Assembly (NCBI GenBank): GCA_945896935.1 | Contig: CAMDER010000033.1 | Location: forward strand, 1-13,438 | Direction: 5' to 3' | Source: Bifidobacterium breve | Lineage (GTDB): Bacteria; Actinomycetota; Acidimicrobiia; Acidimicrobiales; Ilumatobacteraceae | DNA: 13,438 nt | Shown: positions 6,667-13,438 of the stretch, in pieces | Numbering within the stretch: the stretch's first letter is position 1 | Layout of the letters: every line of letters begins with the position of its first letter | Position numbers and translations under genes: made by a program | Notes under the pieces: model-generated | Seen by the model: only the letters and a program-made list of their open reading frames with translations | Databases searched by the model: none | What the model was told of the DNA's origin: nothing

Positions 6667-6690
6667 GTTTCTTGCTTTGTTTCTTGCTTT
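6667..6690. repeat. 12-bp tandem repeat, two units
   Basis: GTTTCTTGCTTT occurs twice head to tail directly beside the terminator, followed by a broken third start (GTTACTT). It lies in the untranslated 3' region of the lipoprotein gene, where on the minus strand it reads as an A-rich run just upstream of the terminator stem. It is probably a slippage product without its own function. Confidence 0.7.
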
Positions 6691-6732
6691 GTTACTTATT
6701 GTGTTGCGTAGTACTCATTCACAACCTTGCGG

Positions 6733-8199
6733 TCAGCTAATGGGTGTCCAATCGCCGACGACAACACCACAGTTGACCGGTGCTGCACAACCGTTGTACA
6801 GACCGTTCGCATCAGGTGCAGTATCAATTGCTGCTGCAGTAATTCGCACAGTATGTAATGCATTGGCTGCGAACGGCTTGCCTGGCTCAAACTTGCCAGT
6901 TCCACCACCAGCAAGTGCCAACGGCACTTCGCCAAGGTTCAACACAGCATCGATGTATGACTGACGGGTCGGGTTAACGCCGGCACCAGTGAGTCCAAGA
7001 TAAATGATGTTCGCAAGAGCACATTCCTGGGGCGTGTAGTCCGAATTCAAAGTCTTGCCATTGGCATCGGTATAAACGTTTCCTGCCGGCACGCCTGGGT
7101 TGGAAGGTCCACCGTAGTACTCGGAGAAACTTGCATCAAAGAACGCTCGGCATTCTGCTTCGAACTCGGTGTCGGGACGAATTGAGGTTCCGTCAGTCGA
7201 GTGGTCGTAAGCGGTGACGCAGTCACTGCCAACGGCAGCAGCTGGAGCACGGCTCAAACCGAACGCTGAACAACCCGATGATGAAGTATCAAGCAACGAG
7301 AACTTCAAACCAGCAGCGGCAGCAGCACCCCAGAAACCTTGAGTTTCAGTGAATGGTGTCGAAACGAAAGTCTGAACAACGCCTTCAGCTTCGAAGACCG
7401 CAACGGCTGCTGCGCCTTCTTCGTTGGTGGCAGCTGCGTCGCCCTGCGTTGAGTTGATCTCAATCAACTTCGGAGTGAATCCACCAGCTGTCAGAGCAGC
7501 TTCGGCGGCCTTGCCGGCAGCAGAGCCGACCACAGTGTTGTTTGAGAGAACTCCAACAACTGAACCAGGTGCTGCATCAGTTGAGCCCATCCATGCGGTG
7601 ACTCCGGCTTCAGCAACAGTTTCAGATGGTGCGGAGAGAGAAATCGCGAGACCGGTGTCGAGTTCTGCTTGACCCATGACGTCTCCGTACATGATTGGTA
7701 CGCCAGCGGCGAGGAGTAATCCACGTGCGGTCGAGGACAATCCGGTTCCATTCACGACCATAAACAGTTCATTGTTGACCGTTGCGTCGGCAACCAAAGT
7801 ATCGAACGTGCTTGGATCAAGCGGGTTCCAGACGAGGCGAACTGGTTCGACCATACGTCCGTTAATGCCGCCTTCGGCGTTCCACTTTTCGAAGAAGACG
7901 TTCCAACGATCAAACAAGTGGTCGGTCGTCAAGGTCTCGGGAATCGAGATTCCCATGGCCCGAATGGCTTCGAGGTCAGAGACCGCGACGCCGATCTTGA
8001 TGGTGTCAGCGGTGATGCCGACGTCTGAGGCGGTGAGTTCTTCGGTTGGTGCCTCGGTAACAGGAGCCTCGCTTGAGGCCGGAGCCTCGCTGGCAGCAGG
8101 AGCCTCAGTTGCTACTGAGCCTCCGTCATCGCCGCCACAAGCGGCGAAAATGAGTGAAGCGCCAGCGACGAACGCGAGCGCAATACGTGATTTCTTCAT
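6733..8199 (-). CDS. Branched-chain-amino-acid-type ABC transporter substrate-binding lipoprotein
   Basis: This 488-residue extracytoplasmic receptor of the LivJ/LivK type (periplasmic-binding-protein family 6) captures a solute and delivers it to the membrane transporter. The N-terminus is a lipoprotein signal, MKKSRIALAF through LIFAAC, with the lipidated Cys at residue 21; Phe at -3 of the lipobox is less usual than Leu. A low-complexity tether of Glu/Ala/Pro/Ser/Thr units (about 28-56) follows, then the binding domain starting near DTIKIGVAVSD. Six more Cys (310, 327, 350, 393, 471, 477) could form disulfides. It is longer than E. coli LivJ (about 367). The ATG at 8199 has AGGGGG about 8 nt upstream. 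It is divergent from the two transporter fusion genes, sharing an operator array with them. The substrate cannot be read; despite the family name, amides, urea or lipid-derived acids are possible. Confidence 0.88.
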   Translation of the reverse strand: MKKSRIALAFVAGASLIFAACGGDDGGSVATEAPAASEAPASSEAPVTEAPTEELTASDVGITADTIKIGVAVSDLEAIRAMGISIPETLTTDHLFDRWNVFFEKWNAEGGINGRMVEPVRLVWNPLDPSTFDTLVADATVNNELFMVVNGTGLSSTARGLLLAAGVPIMYGDVMGQAELDTGLAISLSAPSETVAEAGVTAWMGSTDAAPGSVVGVLSNNTVVGSAAGKAAEAALTAGGFTPKLIEINSTQGDAAATNEEGAAAVAVFEAEGVVQTFVSTPFTETQGFWGAAAAAGLKFSLLDTSSSGCSAFGLSRAPAAAVGSDCVTAYDHSTDGTSIRPDTEFEAECRAFFDASFSEYYGGPSNPGVPAGNVYTDANGKTLNSDYTPQECALANIIYLGLTGAGVNPTRQSYIDAVLNLGEVPLALAGGGTGKFEPGKPFAANALHTVRITAAAIDTAPDANGLYNGCAAPVNCGVVVGDWTPIS

Positions 8200-8227
8200 G
8201 TGATATCCCCCTCGGAAGTTGTGAAGT

Positions 8228-8249
8228 CGGTTGGCCTCAAGACCAACCG
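8228..8249 (-). other. Hairpin at the 5' end of the lipoprotein mRNA leader
   Basis: CGGTTGG (8228-8234) pairs with CCAACCG (8243-8249) around an 8-nt loop. If the -10 box at 8257-8262 is right, transcription would begin near 8250, placing this stem at the very start of a leader of about 50 nt. A 5'-terminal stem can protect mRNA from decay. The symmetry is seen directly; the role is inferred. Confidence 0.45.
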
Positions 8250-8256
8250 CAAGCGC

Positions 8257-8285
8257 AACCTAGCAGAGAATCTGACCGTTTCTGA
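8257..8285 (-). promoter_or_regulatory. Candidate promoter of the substrate-binding protein gene
   Basis: On the minus strand TAGGTT (8262-8257) fits TAnnnT as a -10 box. Seventeen bases further upstream, at the -35 position, lies TCAGAA (8285-8280), the outer half-site of the first operator rather than a TTGACA-like hexamer. The promoter would therefore depend on, or be blocked by, whatever binds the operators. The same geometry is mirrored on the other side of the array. Confidence 0.45.
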
Positions 8286-8297
8286 CGGTCCGTCAGA
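8281..8297. promoter_or_regulatory. Palindromic operator O1 (17-bp core)
   Basis: TCTGACGGTCCGTCAGA consists of two perfect 8-bp arms around one T. Symmetry extends three further bases each side, giving 11-bp arms over 8278-8300. It is the strongest of three sites spaced 21 bp start to start. The size and symmetry suit a dimeric TetR-like repressor, but no regulator gene lies in the window, so the family is a guess. Its outer half-site occupies the -35 position of the lipoprotein gene's candidate promoter. Confidence 0.8.
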
Positions 8298-8301
8298 AAC
8301 T

Positions 8302-8318
8302 TCTGACGGTCCGTCAGA
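8302..8318. promoter_or_regulatory. Palindromic operator O2 (17-bp core)
   Basis: This is the same 17-bp core as O1, base for base, with start 21 bp downstream of O1. Symmetry stops at the core (T opposite T just outside). As the middle site, it overlaps neither candidate promoter directly and may support cooperative binding between its neighbours. Confidence 0.8.
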
Positions 8319-8322
8319 TTTT

Positions 8323-8339
8323 TCTGATCCACCGTCAGA
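8323..8339. promoter_or_regulatory. Degenerate operator O3 (17 bp)
   Basis: TCTGA and TCAGA half-sites frame a 7-base centre (TCCACCG) that differs from O1 and O2, where it is CGGTCCG. The start is again exactly 21 bp after O2. Its outer half-site TCAGAA (8335-8340) occupies the -35 position of the plus-strand candidate promoter. The weaker match suggests lower affinity. A lone TCTGACCG half-site at 8271-8278 is out of this phase. Confidence 0.65.
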
Positions 8340-8363
8340 AGTTGAGCCGACTCGCACTAATGT
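8335..8363 (+). promoter_or_regulatory. Candidate promoter of the MFS-ATPase/LivHMG operon
   Basis: TAATGT at 8358-8363 fits the TAnnnT -10 pattern. Seventeen bases upstream at the -35 position is TCAGAA (8335-8340), the outer half of operator O3, mirroring the minus-strand promoter. The predicted start near 8370 leaves a short leader carrying GGAG (8371-8374) and a G-run (8379-8384) before the ATG at 8388. Confidence 0.5.
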
Positions 8364-8387
8364 TCCACAAGGAGTTTTGGGGGGAAA

Positions 8388-10592
8388 ATGCAGGAATCTG
8401 AAGGGAAACAAGTCGCCGCAACGTCGGCCGCGGCGCTGGCTTCGTCCATTGTTGTTGATGAGCAGAATCGCCGCGACCGCGAGACCCAAGCCAATGAAGC
8501 AGACGATGACCTGGCGGCTCCCCAAGAATCGATGAAGTTGCGCGAAGGCCTGCGCATTGGTGGATTCAGAGTGGCCACGGTTTTGCTGCTGTTCACTATT
8601 TTTGAAGAGTTCGACCGGGTGGCGATGCAAGTCCTTGGACCAGATATTCAGGCAACTCTTGGAGTGTCCGACACAGTTCTTCTCGGTTTACAAAGTTTTG
8701 GTGGCGTGGTCTTGGTGTTAGCAACGATGCCGTTTGCCTGGTTGGCCGATCGCCGCCGCCGAGTTCGGGTGATTTCGGCAGCATCAGCCCTATGGCTGGC
8801 ATTTGTCGCTGTTACTGGGTCGGTCGTCAACACGTTCCAAATGGGATTGGCACGCGCCGGCTCGGGTTTTGGTGCTTCTGCTCGGGTGCCTATTGGGCCA
8901 TCTCTTGTCGCCGATCAATACCCGCTTGCTGTTCGTACGCGAATCTTCGCGATTGAAGCACTTGGTCGACCACTCGGTCAAGTGCTCGGACCATTGTTTG
9001 CTGGGGCAATCGTTGTTGCTGCTGGCGATGATGCCGGTGACTGGCGAATCGTTTTCTTTGCACTACTGATCCCAGCAGGTTTAACAATCTTGTGGTCATT
9101 AACTCTGAAAGAGCCAAAGCGTGGGCGTCAAGAACAACAAGCAGTTTTGGGTACAGAAGTTGTTGAGGCAGAGGCAGAACCGCCGGTGTTGTTGTCGGCC
9201 GCTTTTCAGCGATTAAAGAAAGTCCGCACTTTCTATTTCTTGGTCGTCGGCATCGGTGTTCTTGGGTTTGCGCTCATCGCAGTGCCTGGTGCATTTAACT
9301 TACTTTTGAAAAACACCTACGACTACAGCGCGTTCAAGCGTGGCTGGGTAGGGGCCATCACTTGGTCTGGAGCACTCATTGGTATTCCACTAGCCGGACG
9401 TATTGGTGAAAAGTTGTTCAGGCGCAATCCACCATCGGCCTTACGAATGATGGGCGTGTGCATTCTTTGTTACGGAATTTTCATCACGGTAGGTCTGCGC
9501 TTTCAAAGCGCTGCCGTGATGATTGCTTTTGTCACTATTGGCAATGCATTCCAAGGCGCGGCATTTACGCAAATGGGTCCGGCTATTTCTGCCATCGTCC
9601 CATACCAAATGCGTTCACAAGCTTTCGCCATGGTTGGCGTGTATATCTTCTTGATGGGCGGCTTCTTTGGTGGTCTTCTCGCCGGTGGATTGTCTGACGC
9701 ACACGGTGAACGAACCGCGCTGACATCGGTTGTTCCACCGGCCGCATTGTTGGGCAGCCTGTTAATCATTTATGGCAGTCGATTTATGAAACGCGATATT
9801 GCGCTCACAATTAGCGAGTTAAAAGAGCAGCAATCTGAGTTGCGGCGCTTGCAAAATGATCCCGGCAATATTCCGGTGTTGCAAGTACGCAATGTGGATG
9901 TCAGCTATGGCAATTTGCAAGTCTTGTTTGACGTAGGTTTTGATGTTCGTAAAGGCGAAGTGCTTGCCTTGCTCGGAACAAATGGTGCGGGTAAGTCGAC
10001 AATCTTGAAAGCGATTTCGGGACTCGTGATGCCCGACCGCGGAGTCGTGCGCATGAATGGTCGCACGATCACTTTAGTTGAGCCGCAATACCGAGCGTCG
10101 ATGGGATTGGTGCTAGTTCCTGGTGGCGAAGCGGTGTTTAGTTCGATGACGGTTGAAGAAAACCTTCAGGTGTGGAGCCGTCAGATCGCCGACCACGGTA
10201 AGCGCAAAGAAAAATTGGCGCAGGTGTACGAAACATTTGACATTTTGTGGCAGCGACGAGACCAGCGAGCTGGATCGTTATCGGGTGGTCAGCAACAAAT
10301 GCTGGCGTTAGCCAAGGCAGTCATGCTCGATCCCGAGCTGTTGTGCATCGACGAACTTTCGCTCGGTCTGGCGCCCGTTGTCGTGCAAGATTTGTTGAAG
10401 ATTGTGGAGAAGCTCAAAGAGCAAGGAGTCACCATGGTCATCGTTGAACAATCGGTCAACGTGGCTCTCTCAATTGCCGATCGTGCTGTCTTTATGGAAC
10501 GAGGCCAAGTGAAGTTTGAGGGACCGGCCCAAGAACTTCTTGACCGCGACGATCTTTTGCGAGCCGTCTTCTTGTCAGGAGCTGGCGCATGA
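8388..10592 (+). CDS. MFS permease fused to LivF-type ABC ATPase
   Basis: This is a 734-residue chimera. Residues 1-55 are hydrophilic. About 60-465 form a twelve-helix major-facilitator domain with the loop 2-3 motif AWLADRRRRV (117-126) and a long central charged loop (241-265). After a charged helical linker (466-495), residues 498-734 form a LivF-like ATPase with Walker A GTNGAGKST (530-538), signature LSGGQQQ (631-637), Walker B LLCIDELSLGL (Asp655, Glu656) and a switch segment VIVEQSV, where Gln stands for His as is usual in LivF. The Q-loop region reads VPGGEAVF, without the usual Gln or Glu. LivF normally pairs with LivG to energise LivHM; the partner gene follows by ATGA overlap. What the MFS half carries is unknown. 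The ATG at 8388 follows GGAG and a G-run. The domains are clear; the joint function is inferred. Confidence 0.88.
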   Translation: MQESEGKQVAATSAAALASSIVVDEQNRRDRETQANEADDDLAAPQESMKLREGLRIGGFRVATVLLLFTIFEEFDRVAMQVLGPDIQATLGVSDTVLLGLQSFGGVVLVLATMPFAWLADRRRRVRVISAASALWLAFVAVTGSVVNTFQMGLARAGSGFGASARVPIGPSLVADQYPLAVRTRIFAIEALGRPLGQVLGPLFAGAIVVAAGDDAGDWRIVFFALLIPAGLTILWSLTLKEPKRGRQEQQAVLGTEVVEAEAEPPVLLSAAFQRLKKVRTFYFLVVGIGVLGFALIAVPGAFNLLLKNTYDYSAFKRGWVGAITWSGALIGIPLAGRIGEKLFRRNPPSALRMMGVCILCYGIFITVGLRFQSAAVMIAFVTIGNAFQGAAFTQMGPAISAIVPYQMRSQAFAMVGVYIFLMGGFFGGLLAGGLSDAHGERTALTSVVPPAALLGSLLIIYGSRFMKRDIALTISELKEQQSELRRLQNDPGNIPVLQVRNVDVSYGNLQVLFDVGFDVRKGEVLALLGTNGAGKSTILKAISGLVMPDRGVVRMNGRTITLVEPQYRASMGLVLVPGGEAVFSSMTVEENLQVWSRQIADHGKRKEKLAQVYETFDILWQRRDQRAGSLSGGQQQMLALAKAVMLDPELLCIDELSLGLAPVVVQDLLKIVEKLKEQGVTMVIVEQSVNVALSIADRAVFMERGQVKFEGPAQELLDRDDLLRAVFLSGAGA
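10577..10592 (+). promoter_or_regulatory. Internal Shine-Dalgarno and ATGA coupling between the two fusion genes
   Basis: AGGAG at 10577-10581 lies 7 nt before the ATG at 10589, whose last two bases begin the TGA stop of the upstream gene (10590-10592). This fixes the start of the LivHMG fusion and implies translational coupling, which suits two proteins needed in fixed ratio. Confidence 0.8.
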
Positions 10593-13411
10593 GTGCACTC
10601 ATCGCTCTGACCTATTCCAACAACATTTTGTTTGATGGGCTCATACAAGGACTTGTCTATTCATTGGTTGCGTTTGGATTGTTGCTGATTTATCGAGCGA
10701 CGGGGGTTATCAACTTTGCGCACGGACAAATCGGTGCATTTGGCGGCTACATCATGGCGCTTTTACAGGTGCGCTATGACATCGCCTACGGATTGTCGTT
10801 GCCAATCGCTTTGATTTGCGGAGTCGTGCTTGGTGTTGCAGCCGAGTTAGTGCTTCGACGGTTGTTTACTCAACCTCGGCTCTTGCTTTTCGTTGCCACT
10901 CTTGGTCTGACACAAGTGATTCAGTTACTGCAGTTACGTCTACCTATTCCTGATGAACAAGCCACAAACGTCACTTTTCCGGTACTGATTAGTGGTAGTT
11001 GGAAAGTTGCCGGCATCAATGTCACGGGCCCACAACTCACTGTGCTGCTTTTTGTGCCAGCACTGATGCTCTTTCTGGGTTGGTTATTCCATCGCAGCGC
11101 ATTCGGTATGAATGTTCGAGCGACTGCGGACAATTTCCCGGCAGCTCGCCTTGCCGGAATCGGAGTTCGCAGCGTCTCAACAAAGGTGTGGGCATTGGCA
11201 GGATTGCTCGCAGCATTGAGCGCACTGTTAATTGCCCCGCTGCAAAGTGGTTCGATTGCTTCGGTACAAAACGCTTTGGGTCCCAAGATGCTCCTTCTCT
11301 CGCTTGTCGCGGCGATGGTGGGCCGAATGAAATCGTTTACATGGACACTTGTCGGCGGACTCTTGGCCGGCGTTGTTGATCGGTTCTTGATTACCTGGTC
11401 ATTAAGTGGTGACTTGCCGGCAGGTTCAAATATCGCCGTACTGTTTGTTGTCATCATCGTCGTGCTGTTCACGGTCGGACGTTCGGCGTCGATGAAAGAC
11501 GAGGCTTGGCAACTCTCTTCTAAAGTTCGTGCCGCTCGTGTTGAATTGACGAAGCATCCGTTGTATCGGGGTTTGACATTTGCGGGATTCGGTCTGCTCG
11601 CTGCGCTTGCACTGGTACTTCCTAGTCAAGTCGATAAGGCCAGCGACATGCTGAAGTTTTCTTCGGTCCCGGTGTATCTGATTATCGCCCTTTCGGTCAC
11701 AGTGGTGACTGGTTGGGGTGGACAACTTTCGTTGGGCCAATTCGGGTTCGTCGCCCTCGGCTCGTATCTCACGATCTATTACGCCAATGACCTGCCATAT
11801 TTGGTAGCGCTACCAATTGGCGTGGCGTGGGGTGTCATTGCTGCAGTCATCGTTGGAGTTCCGGCATTACGCGTCAAAGGTTTGTACCTCGCTGTCGTCA
11901 CATTGGGATTTGGCTTGGCGATTCGTTCATGGTTCATCGTTGGTGAGAAGTTCGCTCCTGGTGGCGGTGGAAGTGCCCAATTAAACGTCGATCGAAATGA
12001 AGGTTTCCGCTTACTCTTCTGGACCGTCAAGGGTAAAAACTTTGACGGGGTGTATTACTTCGTTTTGCTGATGGCGCTCGTGTCATGTTTGTTGGTTTGG
12101 AGAATTCGTCGCACCGGAATCGGGCGTTCAATTATCGCAACGCGCGATAACGAAACCGCATCTTCGGCCTACACAGTCGCTCCGAACCGAGCCAAACTTT
12201 TGGCATTTGCGGTATCGGGTGGACTTGCGGCTTTGGCAGGTGGCTTGTTGCCGCTGGTAGCGCGCAATGCTCAGTTCAAGGTTGATGGATTGCTTTTTGA
12301 CTTTGATGAATCGTTACGCATTGTTTCGGTAGCTGTGGTCGGGGGTATCGGTTCCATCACCGGAGCCGTCCTGGGAACACTTTTGATCATTGCCGTTCCG
12401 CTTTTCTTTGACGGCACGAAACAAGTCGAACTTTTTGCTAGTGGATTCGGAATGCTGATTGTTCTTCTGTATTTCCCGAGTGGACTAATTTCAATCGTCC
12501 ACACCGGTCGTGACAATTTGTTGAATTGGATTGCGCGTCGATCAAATTGGACACCACCGGTTCGTAAAGAAGGCGCGGTAGTCGCCTCGCTCGGCACTGG
12601 TAAGCAAGTGCAAGAAACAGACTCACCGTTGGTGACAAAGGGTCTCTATGTCACATTAGGTGGACGCACGATCATCGATGACGTGTCGCTCGAAGTTCGA
12701 AGCGGCGAAGTGGTCGGTCTCATCGGAACAAATGGTGCAGGAAAAACAACGATCCTCAATGCGGTATCGGGTTTTGTACCTTCGTCGGGAATTATTGAAC
12801 TATTTGGTCAGGACATTTCAAAGATGCCGGCATATAAGCGTGCCCGACTGGGCCAAGGTCGGGCATTTCAAAATGCGCGACTATTCAGTTCGCTGACTGT
12901 TCGTGAAACGTTGATGGTTGCTCTTGAATCTCGTCAACGTTCGATTCTTATCCCATCAATTTTGGCGCTGCCTCCTTCGCCTAAACATGAAGGACGCAAA
13001 CGACGCGAAGCTGACGAAATCATTTCGTATCTTGGTTTAGGTCGCTACGCCGATTCATTGATGGGTGAATTGTCAACCGGAACTCGACGCATCGTCGAGC
13101 TTGGTTCTTTAATTGCTTTAGATTCGAAGTTGATGTTGCTTGATGAACCAACCGCTGGTGTTGCACAACGAGAAACGGAAGCCTTCGGACCACTCATTCG
13201 CCTGATTAAAGAAGAACTTGGAGCGTCAATTTTGATCATTGAACACGACATGCCCATGGTGATGTCTATTTCTGATCGTATTTATTGTCTAGAAGCTGGC
13301 CATGTGATCGCAGAAGGCACTCCGTCTGCAATCCGAAACAATCCAGCCGTGATTGCGAGTTATTTAGGGACCGACGAGCGTGCAATCCAGCGCAGCAATA
13401 CCAAAGACTGA
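10589..13411 (+). CDS. LivH-LivM-LivG fusion: two permease domains plus ATPase
   Basis: In this 940-residue protein three usually separate subunits are joined. Residues 1-300 are LivH-like (GLVYSLVAFGLLLIYRATG, then NFAHGQIGAFGGY at 42-54). A charged linker (about 299-328) leads to a LivM-like permease at about 330-640, with GWGGQLSLGQFGFVALGSY (375-393), RVKGLYLAVVTLGFG and a VAVVGGIGSITGAVLG segment near 581-596. After a second linker (641-680) comes LivG at about 682-940: Walker A GTNGAGKTT (713-721), Q-loop GRAFQNARLF (Gln761), Walker B LMLLDEPTAG (Asp852, Glu853) and the switch His886 in IIEHDMP. The signature reads LSTGTRR (829-835) rather than LSGGQ or LPYGxQ. With the LivF half of the preceding protein and the divergent lipoprotein it makes a complete Liv-type importer. 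The predicted LivG half must face the cytoplasm. Confidence 0.92.
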   Translation: MSALIALTYSNNILFDGLIQGLVYSLVAFGLLLIYRATGVINFAHGQIGAFGGYIMALLQVRYDIAYGLSLPIALICGVVLGVAAELVLRRLFTQPRLLLFVATLGLTQVIQLLQLRLPIPDEQATNVTFPVLISGSWKVAGINVTGPQLTVLLFVPALMLFLGWLFHRSAFGMNVRATADNFPAARLAGIGVRSVSTKVWALAGLLAALSALLIAPLQSGSIASVQNALGPKMLLLSLVAAMVGRMKSFTWTLVGGLLAGVVDRFLITWSLSGDLPAGSNIAVLFVVIIVVLFTVGRSASMKDEAWQLSSKVRAARVELTKHPLYRGLTFAGFGLLAALALVLPSQVDKASDMLKFSSVPVYLIIALSVTVVTGWGGQLSLGQFGFVALGSYLTIYYANDLPYLVALPIGVAWGVIAAVIVGVPALRVKGLYLAVVTLGFGLAIRSWFIVGEKFAPGGGGSAQLNVDRNEGFRLLFWTVKGKNFDGVYYFVLLMALVSCLLVWRIRRTGIGRSIIATRDNETASSAYTVAPNRAKLLAFAVSGGLAALAGGLLPLVARNAQFKVDGLLFDFDESLRIVSVAVVGGIGSITGAVLGTLLIIAVPLFFDGTKQVELFASGFGMLIVLLYFPSGLISIVHTGRDNLLNWIARRSNWTPPVRKEGAVVASLGTGKQVQETDSPLVTKGLYVTLGGRTIIDDVSLEVRSGEVVGLIGTNGAGKTTILNAVSGFVPSSGIIELFGQDISKMPAYKRARLGQGRAFQNARLFSSLTVRETLMVALESRQRSILIPSILALPPSPKHEGRKRREADEIISYLGLGRYADSLMGELSTGTRRIVELGSLIALDSKLMLLDEPTAGVAQRETEAFGPLIRLIKEELGASILIIEHDMPMVMSISDRIYCLEAGHVIAEGTPSAIRNNPAVIASYLGTDERAIQRSNTKD

Positions 13412-13432
13412 AAGCCTTCGAGAGAATCAGTG

Positions 13433-13438
13433 ATGACC
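13433..13438 (+). CDS. Possible start of the next gene (cut by window edge)
   Basis: An ATG at 13433 lies 21 nt after the LivHMG stop, preceded by GAGAGAA (about 8 nt upstream) and directly by an in-frame GTG at 13430. This would fit another gene of the same operon, but only two codons are visible and nothing can be said about the product. Confidence 0.25.

Noticed and set aside
6696..6935. Minus-strand frame overlapping the lipoprotein C-terminus, considered as a frameshifted tail
   Set aside because: The lipoprotein frame already ends with a family-like GDWTP segment and stop before the terminator; the other frame shows no recognisable domain.
8271..8340. CRISPR-like short repeats
   Set aside because: Units are palindromic, only 17 bp, with 4-bp gaps and no spacers; position and symmetry fit operators in a divergent promoter.
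8200..8535. Open frames on both strands through the operator array, giving repeated SDGPSE peptides
   Set aside because: The repetition comes from the operators themselves. The frames run into the upstream end of the MFS gene, have no ribosome site and match no family.

Overview
The window looks like chromosomal DNA of an actinobacterium with moderate GC, most likely of the class Acidimicrobiia (Ilumatobacter-like or freshwater acIV-type). This is inference. It rests on the RecBCD-type recD, the murI-rph-rdgB cluster resembling the mycobacterial one, an actinobacterial AbiEi/DUF559 protein, GTG and TTG starts, TAnnnT-type -10 boxes and fused Liv-type transporter genes. No rRNA, tRNA, CRISPR array, insertion sequence or phage gene was seen.

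Layout. Positions 1-2015 (+) hold the end of recB and a complete recD, coupled by a 4-bp ATGA overlap. Positions 2016-3168 (-) hold a DMT/EamA permease gene and, upstream of it, a small Dabb-domain gene; the recD and permease stop codons abut with no base between them. Positions 3236-5530 (+) are a compact murI-rph-rdgB block: D-glutamate supply for peptidoglycan, tRNA 3' end trimming and nucleotide-pool sanitation. Positions 5575-6507 (-) are a lone gene with an AbiEi-like winged-helix N-terminus and a DUF559 (Vsr-like nuclease fold) C-terminus. It lies between two 57-nt copies of one palindromic REP-like repeat. The first copy has run into the 3' end of rdgB and supplies its last nine codons and its stop.

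Positions 6618-13411 form a branched-chain-amino-acid-type (Liv/HAAT) ABC transport locus. A substrate-binding lipoprotein gene (-) ends at a strong intrinsic terminator. It diverges from two giant fusion genes (+): an MFS permease joined to a LivF-type ATPase, and a LivH-LivM-LivG fusion. These two overlap by ATGA. The divergent control region carries three 17-bp palindromic operators spaced exactly 21 bp apart. Candidate -10 boxes lie at mirror-image positions on both sides, so one regulator probably controls both directions.

The signals most worth a second look are the repeat-flanked DUF559 gene with the repeat-supplied rdgB terminus, the phased operator array, and the MFS-ATPase chimera inside a Liv transporter. 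Everything here comes from reading the sequence; no database search was run.
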